Source: Corydoras sp. C115
Taxonomy: Eukaryota > Chordata > Actinopteri > Siluriformes > Callichthyidae
Assembly: GCA_019802505.1 (NCBI GenBank)
Contig: JAFMOC010000011.1
Location: forward strand, 3,016,001 to 3,080,000
Reading direction: 5' to 3'
Length of the DNA stretch: 64,000 nucleotides
Below the pieces are notes generated by a model, which was not told where the DNA came from, made no database searches, and worked only from the letters and a program-made list of their open reading frames with translations. The position numbers and the translations under genes are program-made. Below, piece after piece: positions 1 through 11,035 of the stretch (position 1 is its first letter; the number at the start of each line of letters is the position of its first letter).

Positions 1-125
1 ATACTGTAAACCAGTTTTTCCTTTTGGAATATAAATATGTATCCATCTATTCATTTCAACCTCTAATTCTTCTGTTTGCACGGCTCGTGTTTTTTAGGAC
101 ATAATCTAGGACAGAATTTAGGACA
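1..125. other. unassigned AT-rich DNA
   Basis: I see no gene or repeat here. It is the left flank of the first SINE. Confidence 0.5.
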
Positions 126-468
126 GGGCGGCTTGGTGGCTTAGTGGTTAGCCTGTTCGCCTCTCAGCATTGGAGATCCAGGTTCAAATCCCAATCTGGG
201 TGGAGTTTCAATGTTCCCAGTGTCCGCATGGGTCTCCTCCAGGTTCTCCGGTCTAATCCCACAGTCCAAAAACATGGATTCAAGGTAAATTGAATGCTCT
301 GAATTGCCCCATATAGTGTGTGAATGTGCGTGTGAGTGTATGGCCAGTAATTGATTCGCACCCTGTCCTGGCTGAATCTCTGCAACACCCGAACCTTTCT
401 CCCCTGCATGTGCATGGAGAACCCCCTTGACCCTAATATAGGATTAAGTAGAAGATTATGAATTAATA
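126..468 (+). mobile_element. SINE-V, near full length, older subfamily
   Basis: This copy runs from a GGGCGGC start through an A-box-like TGGCTTAGTGGTTAGC (about 134-150) and a B-box-like GGTTCAAATCC (about 181-191). A central domain follows (TGGAGTTTCAATGTTC, then CACAGTCCAAAAACATGG), then CCCATATAGTGTGTG, and the copy ends in a GAATTAATAAAT tail. A tRNA-related head, a conserved middle and a LINE-like tail match the layout of vertebrate V-SINEs; assignment to that superfamily is from memory. The stretch ATTCAAGGTAAATTGAATGC marks the older subfamily. SINEs are transcribed by RNA polymerase III and moved by LINE enzymes; they encode no protein. Confidence 0.88.
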
Positions 469-2873
469 AATATTTTGTACAAAAGAAACTAAATAAAGCT
501 AACATCTTAATATTAAAGCTGTACAGTTATTCAGAATTAATTCTACATATCGTCATTAGATAGTGAAGTGAATACGTGAATAGCAATCTGATCTAAACTG
601 TTTATTACTGTAATATTGTTAATTGAGTACTAGACTAGTGTGGCATTGGTGATGTACTAGTCATAGTACTAGTCATACTGCCAATCTGCATCACCAAGTA
701 CTTAAGAAAGGCTCAGGTTGTTTGATACAACTGATGCCGTGGTATGTCATTTTCATGAAATGTGTGAATAAAAATGAAAGTTATCCCAAGCAGAGTGCAG
801 GGTAAAATTTGGCTCACATCAACAGAAAGACCTCATCTGCTACTTTCGAGAATCCCCTTACCCCTTACTCCACCATAATGGAAAGCTTAATCCATCCCAT
901 TTCACCGTTCTGCCCCTCCCGTCCCTCAGATCAGTTTCGAGTCTATTGATCAAACATGCTGAGTCTAATTGTTGGCTCTATTGAGTGACAGCCATGGACA
1001 GTAGCACATGAAGCTGAGAAAGAAACTGACACAGATATCGAAATGAACAAATGAACTCATCCCACAGATGAACCTGACACTTCAGCAGAGGTTATTGTTT
1101 TGTAAGAGGCTGAAGGCCTGGAATAATTCACTAGGAAATCAATTTTTCTCTGACCATTTACACATTATGAAGAGCTGATGGACTGTGTAAGTGAGATATG
1201 CACTCTCTCGCTTCTGGACTGTCTGCCGAGACCCATTTCATTTATTTTCTCCTTTATTTCCATCTTCAATTTTTGTCTCTTCCCTGTGTTTTCTTATCCA
1301 TACAGGCAGTTGTGCTCTAGTGGACAAAGATTATGAATGACATATTTTATCATCATGTGAATATCAGCTTTTATCAACACTATATTATTACAATAGAAAT
1401 ATCCGCCCTATGAATTATGGTACACAGCTGTAGGATAGAGTGAGTTTGAAGGAAGCCACGAAATAATGAGAAATCACAGCTTCACATCCGACCAGAAGCA
1501 AGGGAAGAAAAATGGTAATACCTGCACTCACAGATTCTCTCTCTCTCTCGCGACATACACACACACACACATAAAGCACAACACACATTTGTATCATGGC
1601 TTCAAATGCAAAATCCAAAATAAAATAATACCATCACAATTTTGGATTGAAAATTCAAAAAGTATCTGGAGACTAACACCGGTGCCTTCATCATCTACCA
1701 TTGGTTTAGCCCTAGAGTTTTCAAGCACTCTCCGGCGGCACCAGCCCTAGGCCCCACTTCCCTTTCATCGGCCGTTCGGAATGCACCGGCTTCAGACGCT
1801 AATCTACTCCAGCCTAAGGATCTTAAAAAGGCTTGACTCAGTTTGTATTTCATGATCTATGTTATTTACTTTCGGTATGTTTTTTGGCTATCGACGTACA
1901 TTATATATAACCTTTTTGGTTTTGAGGAACGTGTTACTTGCTGTTTTCTACACTGATCATGATGGAGACCTTGTAAATAAATACATCACAAGAGAACAAA
2001 CTAAAACTCTTTTCTGCAAAAGAAAAGCATGGACTACTGGCTAAAAACCGACTGACAGTAATATAAATGTCTGTCTGTCTTCATTCACCATGTTCTAATA
2101 GTATTACTGAATTTTTTAAATGTTGAATATTATTAGGCAGGTTAAAAAAAGGTTTCCCATCTATTGGGCTGCCTTTAAATATTGAATTATCTATTTAATT
2201 TTCCTGACCTGTGTCACTGCAGTAAGAGCTCACACTGGCGTGTTGTGTCTCGTGTTTGTTGTCACAGCATTCAGCTGTATTATTGATGTGTCAAAGTGTA
2301 AACAGCCTCCCACACTTTTGCATTTTTAAATATGATGTACAGTAAGAAATGAACAGTACACTGGTCATAGGTCCGTACATGTTTTGGTTGCATGTAATAT
2401 AGAGATGACTGAGATGTAGGTGACAAGAAAGTCATGTCTGATGCAAGTCCTAACAAGATGATTCAAAACATGCACGGCTCAAGTCCTCAGCTTTGAGCTC
2501 TTCAAATTCCTGTGATGTTAACTACAAAAAAAGGTTTTGAGGGCTTTTGGAGGATCAAGTATTTTTAAGACCTACTGCTCTAATGCAAAGCACTGATGTT
2601 AACAAGTCTTATATTGACTCCAGTCTGATGTGTAAAATTTCTGGTGTGATGCTAGATTTGTTCCATTCATAGCAGAACACATTTAGGCAAAACAGAGAAA
2701 GAGCCATAACTTAACTCAACTCATTTCTGAAGAATGTGTATTGGCGTGACAAACAATAAAATTTGTATTGCCAAAGCACATTTACAAAATATGAACCACA
2801 AATATAAATGTGTGTCTATATATACAAATGACTGTTTTTGAACTATAAAACAGAATATATATTTGTAGTATAT
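469..2873. other. non-coding stretch, no gene recognised
   Basis: Mostly unique AT-rich DNA. It includes a short CT/AC simple-sequence run near 1530-1572 and a local direct repeat of TACTAGTCAT near 651-673. A distinctly GC-richer block at about 1675-1835 is listed separately. The short open frames here are not protein-like. Confidence 0.5.
1675..1835. repeat. GC-rich block of unknown origin
   Basis: About 160 bp containing CTCCGGCGGCACCAG and CGGCCGTTCGGAATGC stands out from AT-rich flanks. Teleost non-coding DNA of this composition is often the fossil end of a retroelement, and the AT-rich run after it (to about 1990, including GACCTTGTAAATAAATAC) could belong to the same unit. I do not recognise the family, and no second copy occurs in this window. 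It could also be a conserved or CpG-rich regulatory block. Confidence 0.3.
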
Positions 2874-2902
2874 TGTGTGTGTGTGTGTGTGGGGGGGGGG
2901 GG
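2874..2902. repeat. (TG)n microsatellite followed by a G run
   Basis: A (TG)n run is followed directly by 13 consecutive G. Confidence 0.95.
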
Positions 2903-3644
2903 TGTCTGTGAGACATAACTTACACAGTGCGCAAGGTGCATTGTGATGCTCATTGCCATCATTGTGCCATTTAAATATTAACAGTGCTTGTGGAAATATC
3001 TACGGTATGCCGATGGGCGTGGTGGTCTCTAATAATGGTGTGTTCGGGTACATTTTTGCCGTATTGCTATCTTGACAACACAGCACACATGCGCACCACT
3101 GACTAAAAATAACCTTCTCTAATGTCACCATTTATTGCTTTTTTGGCAGTAAATTGTCAACACAGGTGCAAACACAAACACACAGTATTGCACAAACCCA
3201 CAGTTTGCCAAATATACAGACTTTTGAATTGACAATAAACAATGCAAAATAAAAAGATTATTATACATCAACACAAAATTGAGTTATTGCACACTACACG
3301 GACTAGATAGCAAACCGTAAAAAGTCCACACGGGATGGCAAGTGACATGTTGCTTTGTTTATCGCTCATTACACCCAAAAAAACACACACATTAATAATT
3401 AATAATAAGGTGCTTTTTATGCATAGCGTCATCATTTTTTCATCCTCACGATAACAAAGACACACTGACAGCTAATGATTGCTAAATGTTAACTTGGATA
3501 ACATACACTAAATGGGACACATCATTTATTTATTGAATTTTGAACATCACTCTAATTCTCAGATTCCAAATTATTATTACTATTTCCAAATGTGCGTTAA
3601 TCAGCCAAAAAAACAAAATAAAATATAATTAGGAATAGATTTTG
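2903..3644. other. non-coding stretch
   Basis: AT-rich unique DNA with no recognisable gene or repeat. A 65-codon open frame on the minus strand (3268-3465) has no recognisable domain. Confidence 0.5.
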
Positions 3645-3937
3645 AGGGGCTTCCCATGCCCATCCAGGGGATAATGTTTTGGGTGCTGGGCAGATACACC
3701 CAGGACAGGGCGTCAATTTATCACTGGGCACACTCACTCACACTGACAGACACGCACTATACGGAGCAATTTTGAGCATACAATTTACTTTGAATCTACT
3801 TTTGGACTGTGGGAGGAAACCGGAGAACCCAGAGGAAAGCCTCGTGGACACAGGGAAAATATGGAAACTCCACCCAGATCGGCATTCGAACCTACATCCC
3901 CAGCGCCGAGAGTGTTAACCAATGTGCCACCCTCCCT
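3645..3937 (-). mobile_element. SINE-V copy
   Basis: Read on the minus strand, this copy has a degraded head at about 3935, a B box near 3890 (GGTTCGAATGCC, one change), the central domain, and a truncated tail lacking the AATG repeats. It is an older-subfamily copy. An open frame crossing it (3679-3918) is an accident of the repeat. Confidence 0.85.
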
Positions 3938-4670
3938 GCTTGTTATGATTAGCTAAATGTTATTGACCAACATAAATTACCCCGGCTTTGTGGTTAATAA
4001 TTTTAAACATGGTAATTCAATGGGTTTAATTGTATTGTTACATTAAAAATTTATATAATTACCTGTACACTAAAACAAATATGAGGGACTGAAACTGACA
4101 GACCAAGTTTGTCACACTGACAGGTGATTCACTGCTGAAAAGCTCCTGCTTATGCCAAAACAGAAGGCTGATACACATCTGTGAAGAAAATCTGCTCTGG
4201 AGCTGCGGTTTCTGCATTAATAATCACCATTGCTGAGAACCTCTGAATAATTACGAGGCTCGATCACGTAACTCGTACGGATGAGGAGAAGAAAAGGGAA
4301 GGAGAAGTTGATACGAGGCCACGCACAAATCTCAGTCATTATGAAGGTCCAATTTTCCTTTTTTGATTAAGAGAGCAGAAAGGAAAAGGAAAAAAATGAG
4401 ACAGGCTTATAAAAGCAAGGGCAGTGATCCTTTATAGGTTACAGTAAATGTTTAATGTGTTGTGTTGATGACCAATTTCCTCTCTCATCTTTTCTCTCTC
4501 TCTTAGGAGAGGAGAAGGTCCATACAGTGAAACACCAAGCTCAACCTCCTGTAAGCCAATTAAACAGCTACGTGACAGCACTGCCAAAAGCACCAATTAC
4601 CTCCATCAGCCACATCTTGCCTTCTAACCTCCACTCTCATGTACAGCTACTTCTCGTAGGTACACGTACA

Positions 4671-4671
<1 letters not shown>
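3938..4671. other. unique DNA with a possible conserved element
   Basis: No gene recognised. The block at about 4190-4330 (CTGCATTAATAATCACCATT, then ATCACGTAACTCGTACGG) is less AT-biased and contains homeodomain-type ATTA cores, so it could be a conserved non-coding element. That is inference from composition only. A pyrimidine-rich TTTTCTCTCTCTCTTAG ending at 4506 looks like a splice acceptor, but support is poor (see rejected items). Confidence 0.3.

Positions 4672-4734
<63 letters not shown>
4672..4734. repeat. (CA)n microsatellite
   Basis: An uninterrupted dinucleotide run of about 31 units. Confidence 0.97.
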
Positions 4735-4736
<2 letters not shown>

Positions 4737-5291
4737 AAAATACAGCATCTCTCTGACCAAGTTCAAATGCTCCTATTAAATAAAGCAGCAAACTTTTGCT
4801 CTTCTTTCTCTCACTTATCTTTTTCACATCAGCACAACATAAATAAATAACTGTATAATACGCTCCCCACAATATTTATCCAGCTGAGATAAACAAGCAA
4901 TATGCGCTCGAGTATTACAATCATTTAGCCTAGAGTGAGCATAATTGTCAAGAGCATTTGATAATGTTGCCTAGTTACATTTCATCCTATTAAGAAATTG
5001 CCAATTGGATGAAAGGGCGGATCTCTTTTGTTCAGGTTCAGCTGAAATGGGTTTATCTCATCAGTTAGTGAGTGTTCATCAGTTTGGAAATGAGCAGCAA
5101 TCTGCCTTGAGGAACAATTCATAAAGTGAATTCAAATAAAAATCCCTTAACATTTTACACAAGTTGCTTAAGAATAGATAACATCATTTTGGATATAACG
5201 AGACATGCAGAAACAAGGACGTTTTTTAAGGTGGATCTCGTCCACAGATAAATATTGTCAAATTATTTTAACATAACTCCTTTAAAGACAT
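4735..5291. other. non-coding stretch
   Basis: Unique DNA with no recognised gene or repeat. Confidence 0.5.
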
Positions 5292-5361
5292 TAATCCATC
5301 CATCCATTATCTTCCGCTTAATCCTCTACTAGAGTCACAGGGTGGTTCCCCATGCTCATTC
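5292..5361 (-). mobile_element. SINE-V, 3' part of a split copy
   Basis: ATCCATCCATCCATTATC (reverse-strand tail) is followed by CCGCTTAATCCTCTACTAGA and GGTTCCCCATGCTCATTCA. It stops at the point where the consensus would continue with GGGGAGAACGTTTC. That continuation is found at 5776, so this is one SINE broken by an insert. Confidence 0.8.
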
Positions 5362-5593
5362 AAGATTCAAGAAACTTTTATTATCATTAATATCACATTG
5401 TTACATGAGATAGTAACGAAATTATGGGTCACGGACACCGATTACCCTGTTATTTAAATTTTAATTTTGAGAAGAAATGAGAATTACACATATCGCTATG
5501 TGAAATGTGAAATATATATAGTATACCACTATGAATATATAATATATCACTATAAATATAGAATATTTAACTATATATAAATATAAATAAATA

Positions 5594-5670
<77 letters not shown>

Positions 5671-5693
5671 CAGTATATAAAATATAAATTTGA

Positions 5694-5775
<82 letters not shown>
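5362..5775. repeat. AT-rich insert with two (TA)n arrays
   Basis: The insert starts with AGATTCAAGAAACTTTTATT, a phrase typical of the 3' end of a teleost dispersed repeat, then becomes AT-rich. It holds two long TA arrays (about 5598-5670 and 5696-5770). It sits between two halves of a SINE-V copy and therefore entered after that SINE. Open frames here are alternating Ile-Tyr artefacts of the microsatellite. TA arrays like this can form cruciforms and are prone to assembly error. Confidence 0.75.
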
Positions 5776-6076
5776 CGGGGAGAACGTTTCGGGTGCTGGG
5801 CAGATATACTCAGGACAGGGTGTCAATTTATCGCTGGGTACACTCACTCACTCACTCACAAACACACACACACAATCACACACTATATGGTGCAATTTAG
5901 TGCATTCTACATAACTTAAATTCATATTTTTGGAATGTGGGAGGAAACTGGAGAATGCAGAGGAAACCCACGTGGAGACAGGGAGAACATGGAATCTCCA
6001 CCCAGATTGGGATTCAAATCTGAATCCCCAGCATTTAGAGGCTAACATGCTAACCACTATGTCACCATGCTGCCCC
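5776..6076 (-). mobile_element. SINE-V, 5' part of a split copy
   Basis: The copy resumes at GGGGAGAACGTTTCGGGTGC and continues to a head ending in a minus-strand GGGGGCAGCATGG at about 6076. The B-box equivalent near 6012-6022 is GATTCAAATC. The internal CACTCACTCACTCAC is slightly expanded. Confidence 0.83.
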
Positions 6077-7532
6077 CTTTGATTTTGACTTGTCACCTGC
6101 TGACTTTTTTTCTGCAGTATTTGATCATGGAGTATGTAGTGCCTGTTTAATGTTACCAAAATCCAGCTAATTGCTTCATCCATCAGGCAAAAAAATGATT
6201 CCATTAGTGCAAATGCATTCCATACTTATGAACAATGATATCTGCCATATGTGCCCCATCTCCTCACTGCACTGACTAAAAGTGGGTGTTCTCAGCATCG
6301 TTTGCATAGCTCAGCGTGACAACCCACAACATGTCAACATCTAAATTAATCAGTGTCAGCACTGTAAGTGAGATAGTGAAGTAACTGTTAGAGGGATCTG
6401 ATGGGACATTTTCCTTCTGCGGTCTACACATTTAAATTCTCTTTTTTACTGGAATGAACTGTCTTTTGCACTGTTATATGATTTCCAAATAGTCTGCTGC
6501 TGCTGAGATAGTGCTAGATTTTTTATTTGTGTGGGAGTGATTAGTGATATTGAGCAACGCTTTAAATGGACGATGAGCCAATATGGTGAGGCTAATGAAG
6601 AGCTGACCCAATCTCTGTTCTTTACTGCTGTTACTGAGCTTTCTGTCATGAGACCAAGGAAGGGTGACTTGTTCTATTGGGGGGGGTCACTGCAGGGAGG
6701 AGGAAAGTGGGGAAGGTCAGTCTGGGTTCCCGCATGCGTCTAAGGCTGTTAACACAATTCCCTCAGCCCCTTGTGCCTGCCTGCAGTATAAAGCTCATCA
6801 GCTCAAGCTAATGGAGACCCTTAGCCTGCTCCACCCTGTTCCCTGCAGAGTGTCCCACACACAACCCAACAAAGGAGCAAAGAAGAAATGAGAGGGTTAA
6901 CCATTAGGCTAAGTGGTTACAGAGTTAGAACAGCAGACTGGCTGAAAATGTGAACAGAAGTATCCAAATCCATTAAGAAGACGTTCGCTACCAGATGGGA
7001 ACCCCATTTACTACTGGTCTGATCATGCCCTTGTTAAACAGTTAAAAAAAAAAAAAAGATCATAAGTATGGAAGGCAGAGCTTCAAGGTGACTGCATATC
7101 ATTCATCTGACACCCTATCTCCTAATAGCTTGGTACACAGTGGGACATCCTATGAACAATAAATAAGACCCTAAAATCAATAAAGCACTCACTACATTAG
7201 GCTGGCTGATTTTGCTGTATCATTTGTAAGAGGTTTTGTGAGTATGTGCATGTGTGTGTGTGTGTGTGTGTGTGTGTGAGTGGCTAAAAAATGGCTCACA
7301 CTATAAAAGTGTGTGATTTGACACATATATATCACTCAATTGCAAAGAGACACTTCAAATTTTATTGTTACCGCATAATGTTAAATTATCGATTTTAATG
7401 TTGGGTAAACAGCATAAACTTAATTAAGGCTGCTATGTGTTTTAAGATGATTCATCAAGGATATCAGCCCAGTTTTATAGTTTTTCAAAGCAAATACATT
7501 TATCAGTAATTATGCTTTATATTATTTAACCA
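6077..7532. other. non-coding stretch with a (TG)n array
   Basis: Unique DNA. Contains a (TG)n run at 7251-7279 and an A run near 7037-7048. A purine-rich G tract lies at about 6680. Two overlapping open frames (6531-6891) show no domain, and nothing supports coding. Confidence 0.5.
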
Positions 7533-7721
7533 GGCGGCACGGTGGCTTAGTGGTTAGCACGTTCGCCTCTCAGCGCTAGGGATTCCCGGTTCGAATCCCC
7601 ATCTGGATGGAGTTTCCATGTTCTCCCCGTGTCTGCGTGGGTTTCCTCCGGGTTCTCCGGTTTCCTCCCACAGTCCAAAAACATGGATCAAGTCAATTGA
7701 ATTCTCAAAATTGCCCCATAT

Positions 7722-7755
<34 letters not shown>

Positions 7756-7897
7756 TGTGTGCCCAGCGATGGACTGGCACCCTGTCCTGGGTCTATCTGC
7801 CCAGCGCCCAAAATGTTCTCCCCTGGATGGGCATGGGGAACCTCACCGCGACCCTACTAGAGGATAAAGCGGGAGATAATGAATGAATTAATTAATT
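7533..7897 (+). mobile_element. SINE-V, full length, young subfamily
   Basis: The best plus-strand copy. It has GGCGGCACGGTGGCTTAGTG at the start, a perfect GGTTCGAATCC B box (about 7588-7598), the intact central domain, the subfamily mark GGATCAAGTCAATTGAATTC, an internal TG array (7725-7753) and a TGAATGAATTAATTAATT tail. The putative anticodon region CTCTCAG and the arms around it resemble tRNA-Glu; that parentage is tentative. Confidence 0.92.
7725..7753. repeat. (TG)n inside a SINE
   Basis: This expansion occupies the position where the SINE consensus has alternating GTGTGTCTGTGTGAGTG, so it grew from the element itself. Confidence 0.9.
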
Positions 7898-7918
7898 ATT
7901 TAACCATTTTATTATATT

Positions 7919-8365
7919 GGCTGAGCTGTTTGTCCAGTAATGAAATCATAGACAATAACACACACCTCTGACTGCTTCACATTCAAATCAATGTGTGACA
8001 TACAATACATTCTTTTTCAATGTTTTTGTAAACTGCGTTCTGTACTAGGCGGTAGTTTTTGATTGTTAGAGAAACCTGTTAGTCAGTGATCAGCGCTCAC
8101 TTTAAAAACTAGACTAAATTACATCTCGGAAGATCAAATTACATGCTTTTAATAAATGCATCTATGAATTAAATATTGTTTTGTTTTTTGTGTGTTTGTA
8201 ACTGCTTTATAAAAGCAATAAGGCTATTAAGGTTGTGCATTATTGTGAATAAATCATGAGAAAGAGATGTAACTGTACTCAGTGGCTACGCCTCATGCCT
8301 AAAAACACCTCTTTTCCATTTATTCACAATAATGCACAACCTTTCGTTCCTTATTGCTTTAATAC
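7919..8365. mobile_element. foldback (MITE-like) element, copy A
   Basis: The left end is GGCTGAGCTGTTTGTCCAG. Near the right end is a long imperfect hairpin: 8229-8270 pairs with 8305-8344, both arms containing ATTATTGTGAATAAAT-type sequence. Related copies lie at 21648-22080 and (opposite orientation) 42340-42790. There is no coding capacity, so it is probably a non-autonomous DNA transposon. The superfamily is not resolved because I could not find a clean target duplication. Confidence 0.7.
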
Positions 8366-8680
8366 ACAGTATGTTTATGTGTTTATGCACATAAAAAAGG
8401 TAGTCACATATTGCGGCTAAAGTCCGTATTTTCAAGCTAGGCAGCACATCATTTGCTTAGTTGTCACGATGGGGAATGAATGTGTGCTGACATACAACAG
8501 CAAAGCAGCACTTAAACATAAAAGAAATTAAGGACAGCCATTGTTGTTTTAGGTGCATCAGAAATCAGCTAACTGATATAATTAAACAACTGAAATGATG
8601 AGCAATGACTTAACACTATCATAATTTATCACTACAGTACATTAATAGCTTAGTCAGTGGGATGACCAATAGGATCATTA
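8366..8680. other. non-coding stretch
   Basis: Unique DNA with no recognised feature. Confidence 0.5.
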
Positions 8681-8812
8681 TCTCTTCATCTTTTGCTTAA
8701 TCCTTTACTATGATCACAGGGTGTTTCCCATGCCCATTCAGAGGGGAACATTTCAGGCGTTGGGCAGATACCCAGGGCACTGATCCATCGTTGGGCACAC
8801 TCACTCACACAG
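8681..8812 (-). mobile_element. SINE-V, 3' fragment
   Basis: Only the tail-proximal third is present: minus-strand equivalents of CCCATGCCCATTCAGAGG, TGGGCAGATACCCAGG and CACTCACTCACACAG. The promoter half is missing. Confidence 0.78.
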
Positions 8813-8842
8813 AAACAGGGGCAGCTTAGAGGAGACATGCAT

Positions 8843-9118
8843 CCTTCATTCTTCATAAATCTTCCGCTTAATCCTCTACTAGGGTCACATGGGTGTAGGG
8901 GGGGGGGGGGGGGGTTCCCCATGCCCATCCAGGGGAGAACGTTTGAGGCACTGGGCAGATACACCAAGGACAGGGCGCCAATCTTTATTGGGCACACTCA
9001 CTCACATAGACAAACGCACAAACACACTATATGGGGCAATTTTAAGCATTCAATTGACCTTGAATCATGTTTTTGGACTGTGGGAGGAAACCAGAGAACC
9101 CCGTGGAAACCCATGTGG
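8843..9118 (-). mobile_element. SINE-V, 5'-truncated, left arm of an inverted pair
   Basis: Runs from a degraded tail through a long G run (8898-8914, grown from the GGTCGCGGGGG stretch of the consensus) to the middle of the central domain. It ends at CCATGTGG (9118), where a second SINE starts in the opposite direction. Confidence 0.85.
8898..8914. repeat. G homopolymer inside a SINE
   Basis: About 17 consecutive G within the SINE-V copy. Confidence 0.95.
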
Positions 9119-9434
9119 ATTCCCGGTTCGAATCCCCATCTGGGTGGAGTTTCCATGTTCTCCCCGTATCCGCGTGGGTTTCCTCCGGGTTTTCCGGTTT
9201 CCTCCCACAGTCCAAAAGCATGGATCAAGTCAATTGAGTTCTCCAAATTGCCCCATATAGAGTGTGTCTGTGTGAGTGAGTGTGTGCCCACCGATGGATT
9301 GGCGTCCTGTCCTGGGTGTATCTGCCCAGCGCCTGAAACGTTCTCCCCTCGATGGGCATGGGGAACCCCCCCCCAGCGACCCTAATAGAGGATAAAGCAG
9401 AAGATAATGAATGAATGAATGAATGAATGAATGA
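9119..9434 (+). mobile_element. SINE-V, 5'-truncated, right arm of an inverted pair
   Basis: Starts abruptly at the B box (ATTCCCGGTTCGAATCCCC), lacks the A box, and runs to a (GAAT)n tail ending near 9434. The mark ATCAAGTCAATTGAGTTC puts it in the young subfamily. Together with 8843-9118 it makes a long inverted repeat with almost no spacer. Confidence 0.9.
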
Positions 9435-10181
9435 TAACTGAGAAAAGATCAAAAGGGAATATACAATTTCTCAAAATGGTATCATCATGTCATGGTAATA
9501 AACACAACCCTCGACATGTAAGCTTAAAATGAGTTTAAAAGGGTTTGTGTAATGAAATCCATTCTCAATAACAAGAGGAGGACAAAAATTGTCTTTTTTT
9601 TTAGTTTTTTTAAACATGCACTCCCTCTTGTGGACTAAAGTCTTAATGGCACGCTGAAAGCCGTGAAGCCACACTGAGTAAATACTGTGAGCTGGCCTCA
9701 TTACAAGGATCATTAACATGATAAATATCGTGAGAGGAAAAACAGCACTGCCACTTAACAACTGCAATTCATTTAGTGCTAGTACTGACTGTGCCACGCA
9801 CCATATCTGTTCTGGGCTTCATAAATTTAACTGTAAACTAATATTGCGCAGCTTCCAGTGCTGACCACATAACACTATTTTTCACTTGTATTATCTGATT
9901 ACAAACATTTAGCTTTATATCCAATATCTTTAGGATCTAATTATTTATTAGCAAAAAAGTAAAACAAAATGCAGCTAATGATTTAAAGAGAACAGTATAG
10001 ACTGAGTATATGTATAATATATAAAAAATGCTCAAATGTGTATTCAAATTTGTAATAATTATACTATATATATATATAGATTATTAGATTTGCACTAATT
10101 TCTATCATTGACCAGTAACAAATATTTGTATTTCTGCACAAAAAAATTTTCAGCAGGTGTATATTTTCAAATACAAATAAA
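9435..10181. other. non-coding stretch
   Basis: Unique AT-rich DNA with a short TA run near 10062-10078. A minus-strand open frame at 9471-9797 (108 codons) has no recognisable domain, and I see no splice or codon signal supporting it. Confidence 0.5.
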
Positions 10182-10552
10182 CCTCTAAAGACATTCATTC
10201 ATTATCTCCCGCTTTATCCTCTATTAGGGTCGCGGTGGGGTTCCCCATGCCCATCCAGGGGAGAACATCTCAGGCGCTGGGCAGATAGACCCAGGACAGG
10301 GCGCCAATCCATCGCTGGGCACACACTCACTCACACAGACACACTCTATATGGGGCAATTTTGAGAATTCAATTGACTTGATCCATGTTTTTGGACTGTG
10401 GGAGGAAACTGGAGAACCCGGAGAAAACCCACGCAGACACGGGGAGAACATGGAAACTCCACCCAGATGGGGATTCGAACCGGGAATCCCTAGTGCTGAG
10501 AGGCGAACGTGCTAACCACTAAGCCACCGTGCCGCCCTACCTCTAAAGACAT
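10182..10552. repeat. 14-bp target-site duplication pair
   Basis: ACCTCTAAAGACAT occurs at 10182-10195 and 10539-10552, bordering the SINE exactly. Confidence 0.93.
10196..10538 (-). mobile_element. SINE-V, full length, young, with target duplication
   Basis: Complete minus-strand copy, from a tail rich in CATT repeats to the GGGCGGCACGG head at 10538. It is flanked by the exact 14-bp duplication ACCTCTAAAGACAT (10182-10195 and 10539-10552), as expected for LINE-driven integration. It carries a perfect B box and the young-subfamily mark. Confidence 0.95.
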
Positions 10553-10594
10553 ACCCATTTAATTATTATATTGGATGTGAATTGATTTTGAAAA

Positions 10595-10845
10595 GCAAGA
10601 GTTGATGAAACTACAGCAACACTGCTGCACTAAAACCCCCCTCACCGCATCAGTGTCACTGCAGAACTGACGATAAACAATCCACCACCCAAATTTTACC
10701 TGTTCTGTGATGGCTCTGACCAATAGAGAACAGAGAACCAACAGGATACTAAAAGAAAAACTACAAAGTCCATCTATATGGTAAGTGGAAATAGACAATG
10801 GCGCAAGAAGGAGGTGTGTCCAAACTTTTTTCTGCTACTGTAATT
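10595..10845. mobile_element. Tc1-like palindromic element, partial copy
   Basis: This stretch shares CACTGCAGAACTGAC, AACAATCCACCACCCAAATT and ACAGAGAACCAACAGG with copies at 12725-13045 and 60958-61460. It ends with GGTGTGTCCAAACTTTT and CTACTGTA; read in reverse that is TACAGTAG, which resembles the CAGT-starting inverted repeats of Tc1-like transposons. No coding capacity. Confidence 0.7.
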
Positions 10846-11035
10846 AAATTAATCTGTTTACATTTCTCCTGATTACATTTTGCACTGGGTTCAGTTCTGG
10901 TTTCTGACCTGGCCACTCAAAGAATGTTACTTTTCTATCCTTAAGCCACATCCTCATTCTTTGCAGGGTCAGTTGCCCAGCACAGGGACTTATGCTGTTA
11001 TGTGTCTGGAAGCAAACATTCCCCTTTAATCCCAT
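10846..11035 (-). pseudogene. Tc1-like transposase fragment
   Basis: The minus-strand translation of about 63 residues contains QLTLQRMRMWLKDRKV followed by EWPGQKPELNPVQNVI. This matches the region of Tc1/mariner transposases normally reading (T)KEWLK...VLEWPSQSPDLNPIENLW, which lies near the end of the DDE catalytic domain. Only this piece of a roughly 340-residue enzyme is present, so it cannot be active. The first methionine of the open frame is fortuitous. It directly abuts the Tc1-like element at 10595-10845 and may be part of the same or a neighbouring old insertion. Confidence 0.72.

Noticed and set aside
4507..4550. Plus-strand exon between TTTTCTCTCTCTCTTAG and CCT/GTAAGC
   Set aside because: The acceptor is good but pyrimidine tracts are common here. 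The exon is 44 bp with no recognised peptide, and it lies on the opposite strand to the other candidate sites.
5461..5914. Long open frames of alternating Ile-Tyr
   Set aside because: They are translations of TA microsatellites on both strands, with no coding signal.
7533..7620. tRNA gene
   Set aside because: The A and B boxes are present, but the head continues into the SINE central domain, the arms do not form a full cloverleaf, and the unit is repeated some thirty times.
8837..9385. The longest open frame in the window (182 codons)
   Set aside because: It lies entirely inside the head-to-head SINE pair and crosses a G run. Similar frames recur in other SINE copies and reflect the repeat, not a protein.
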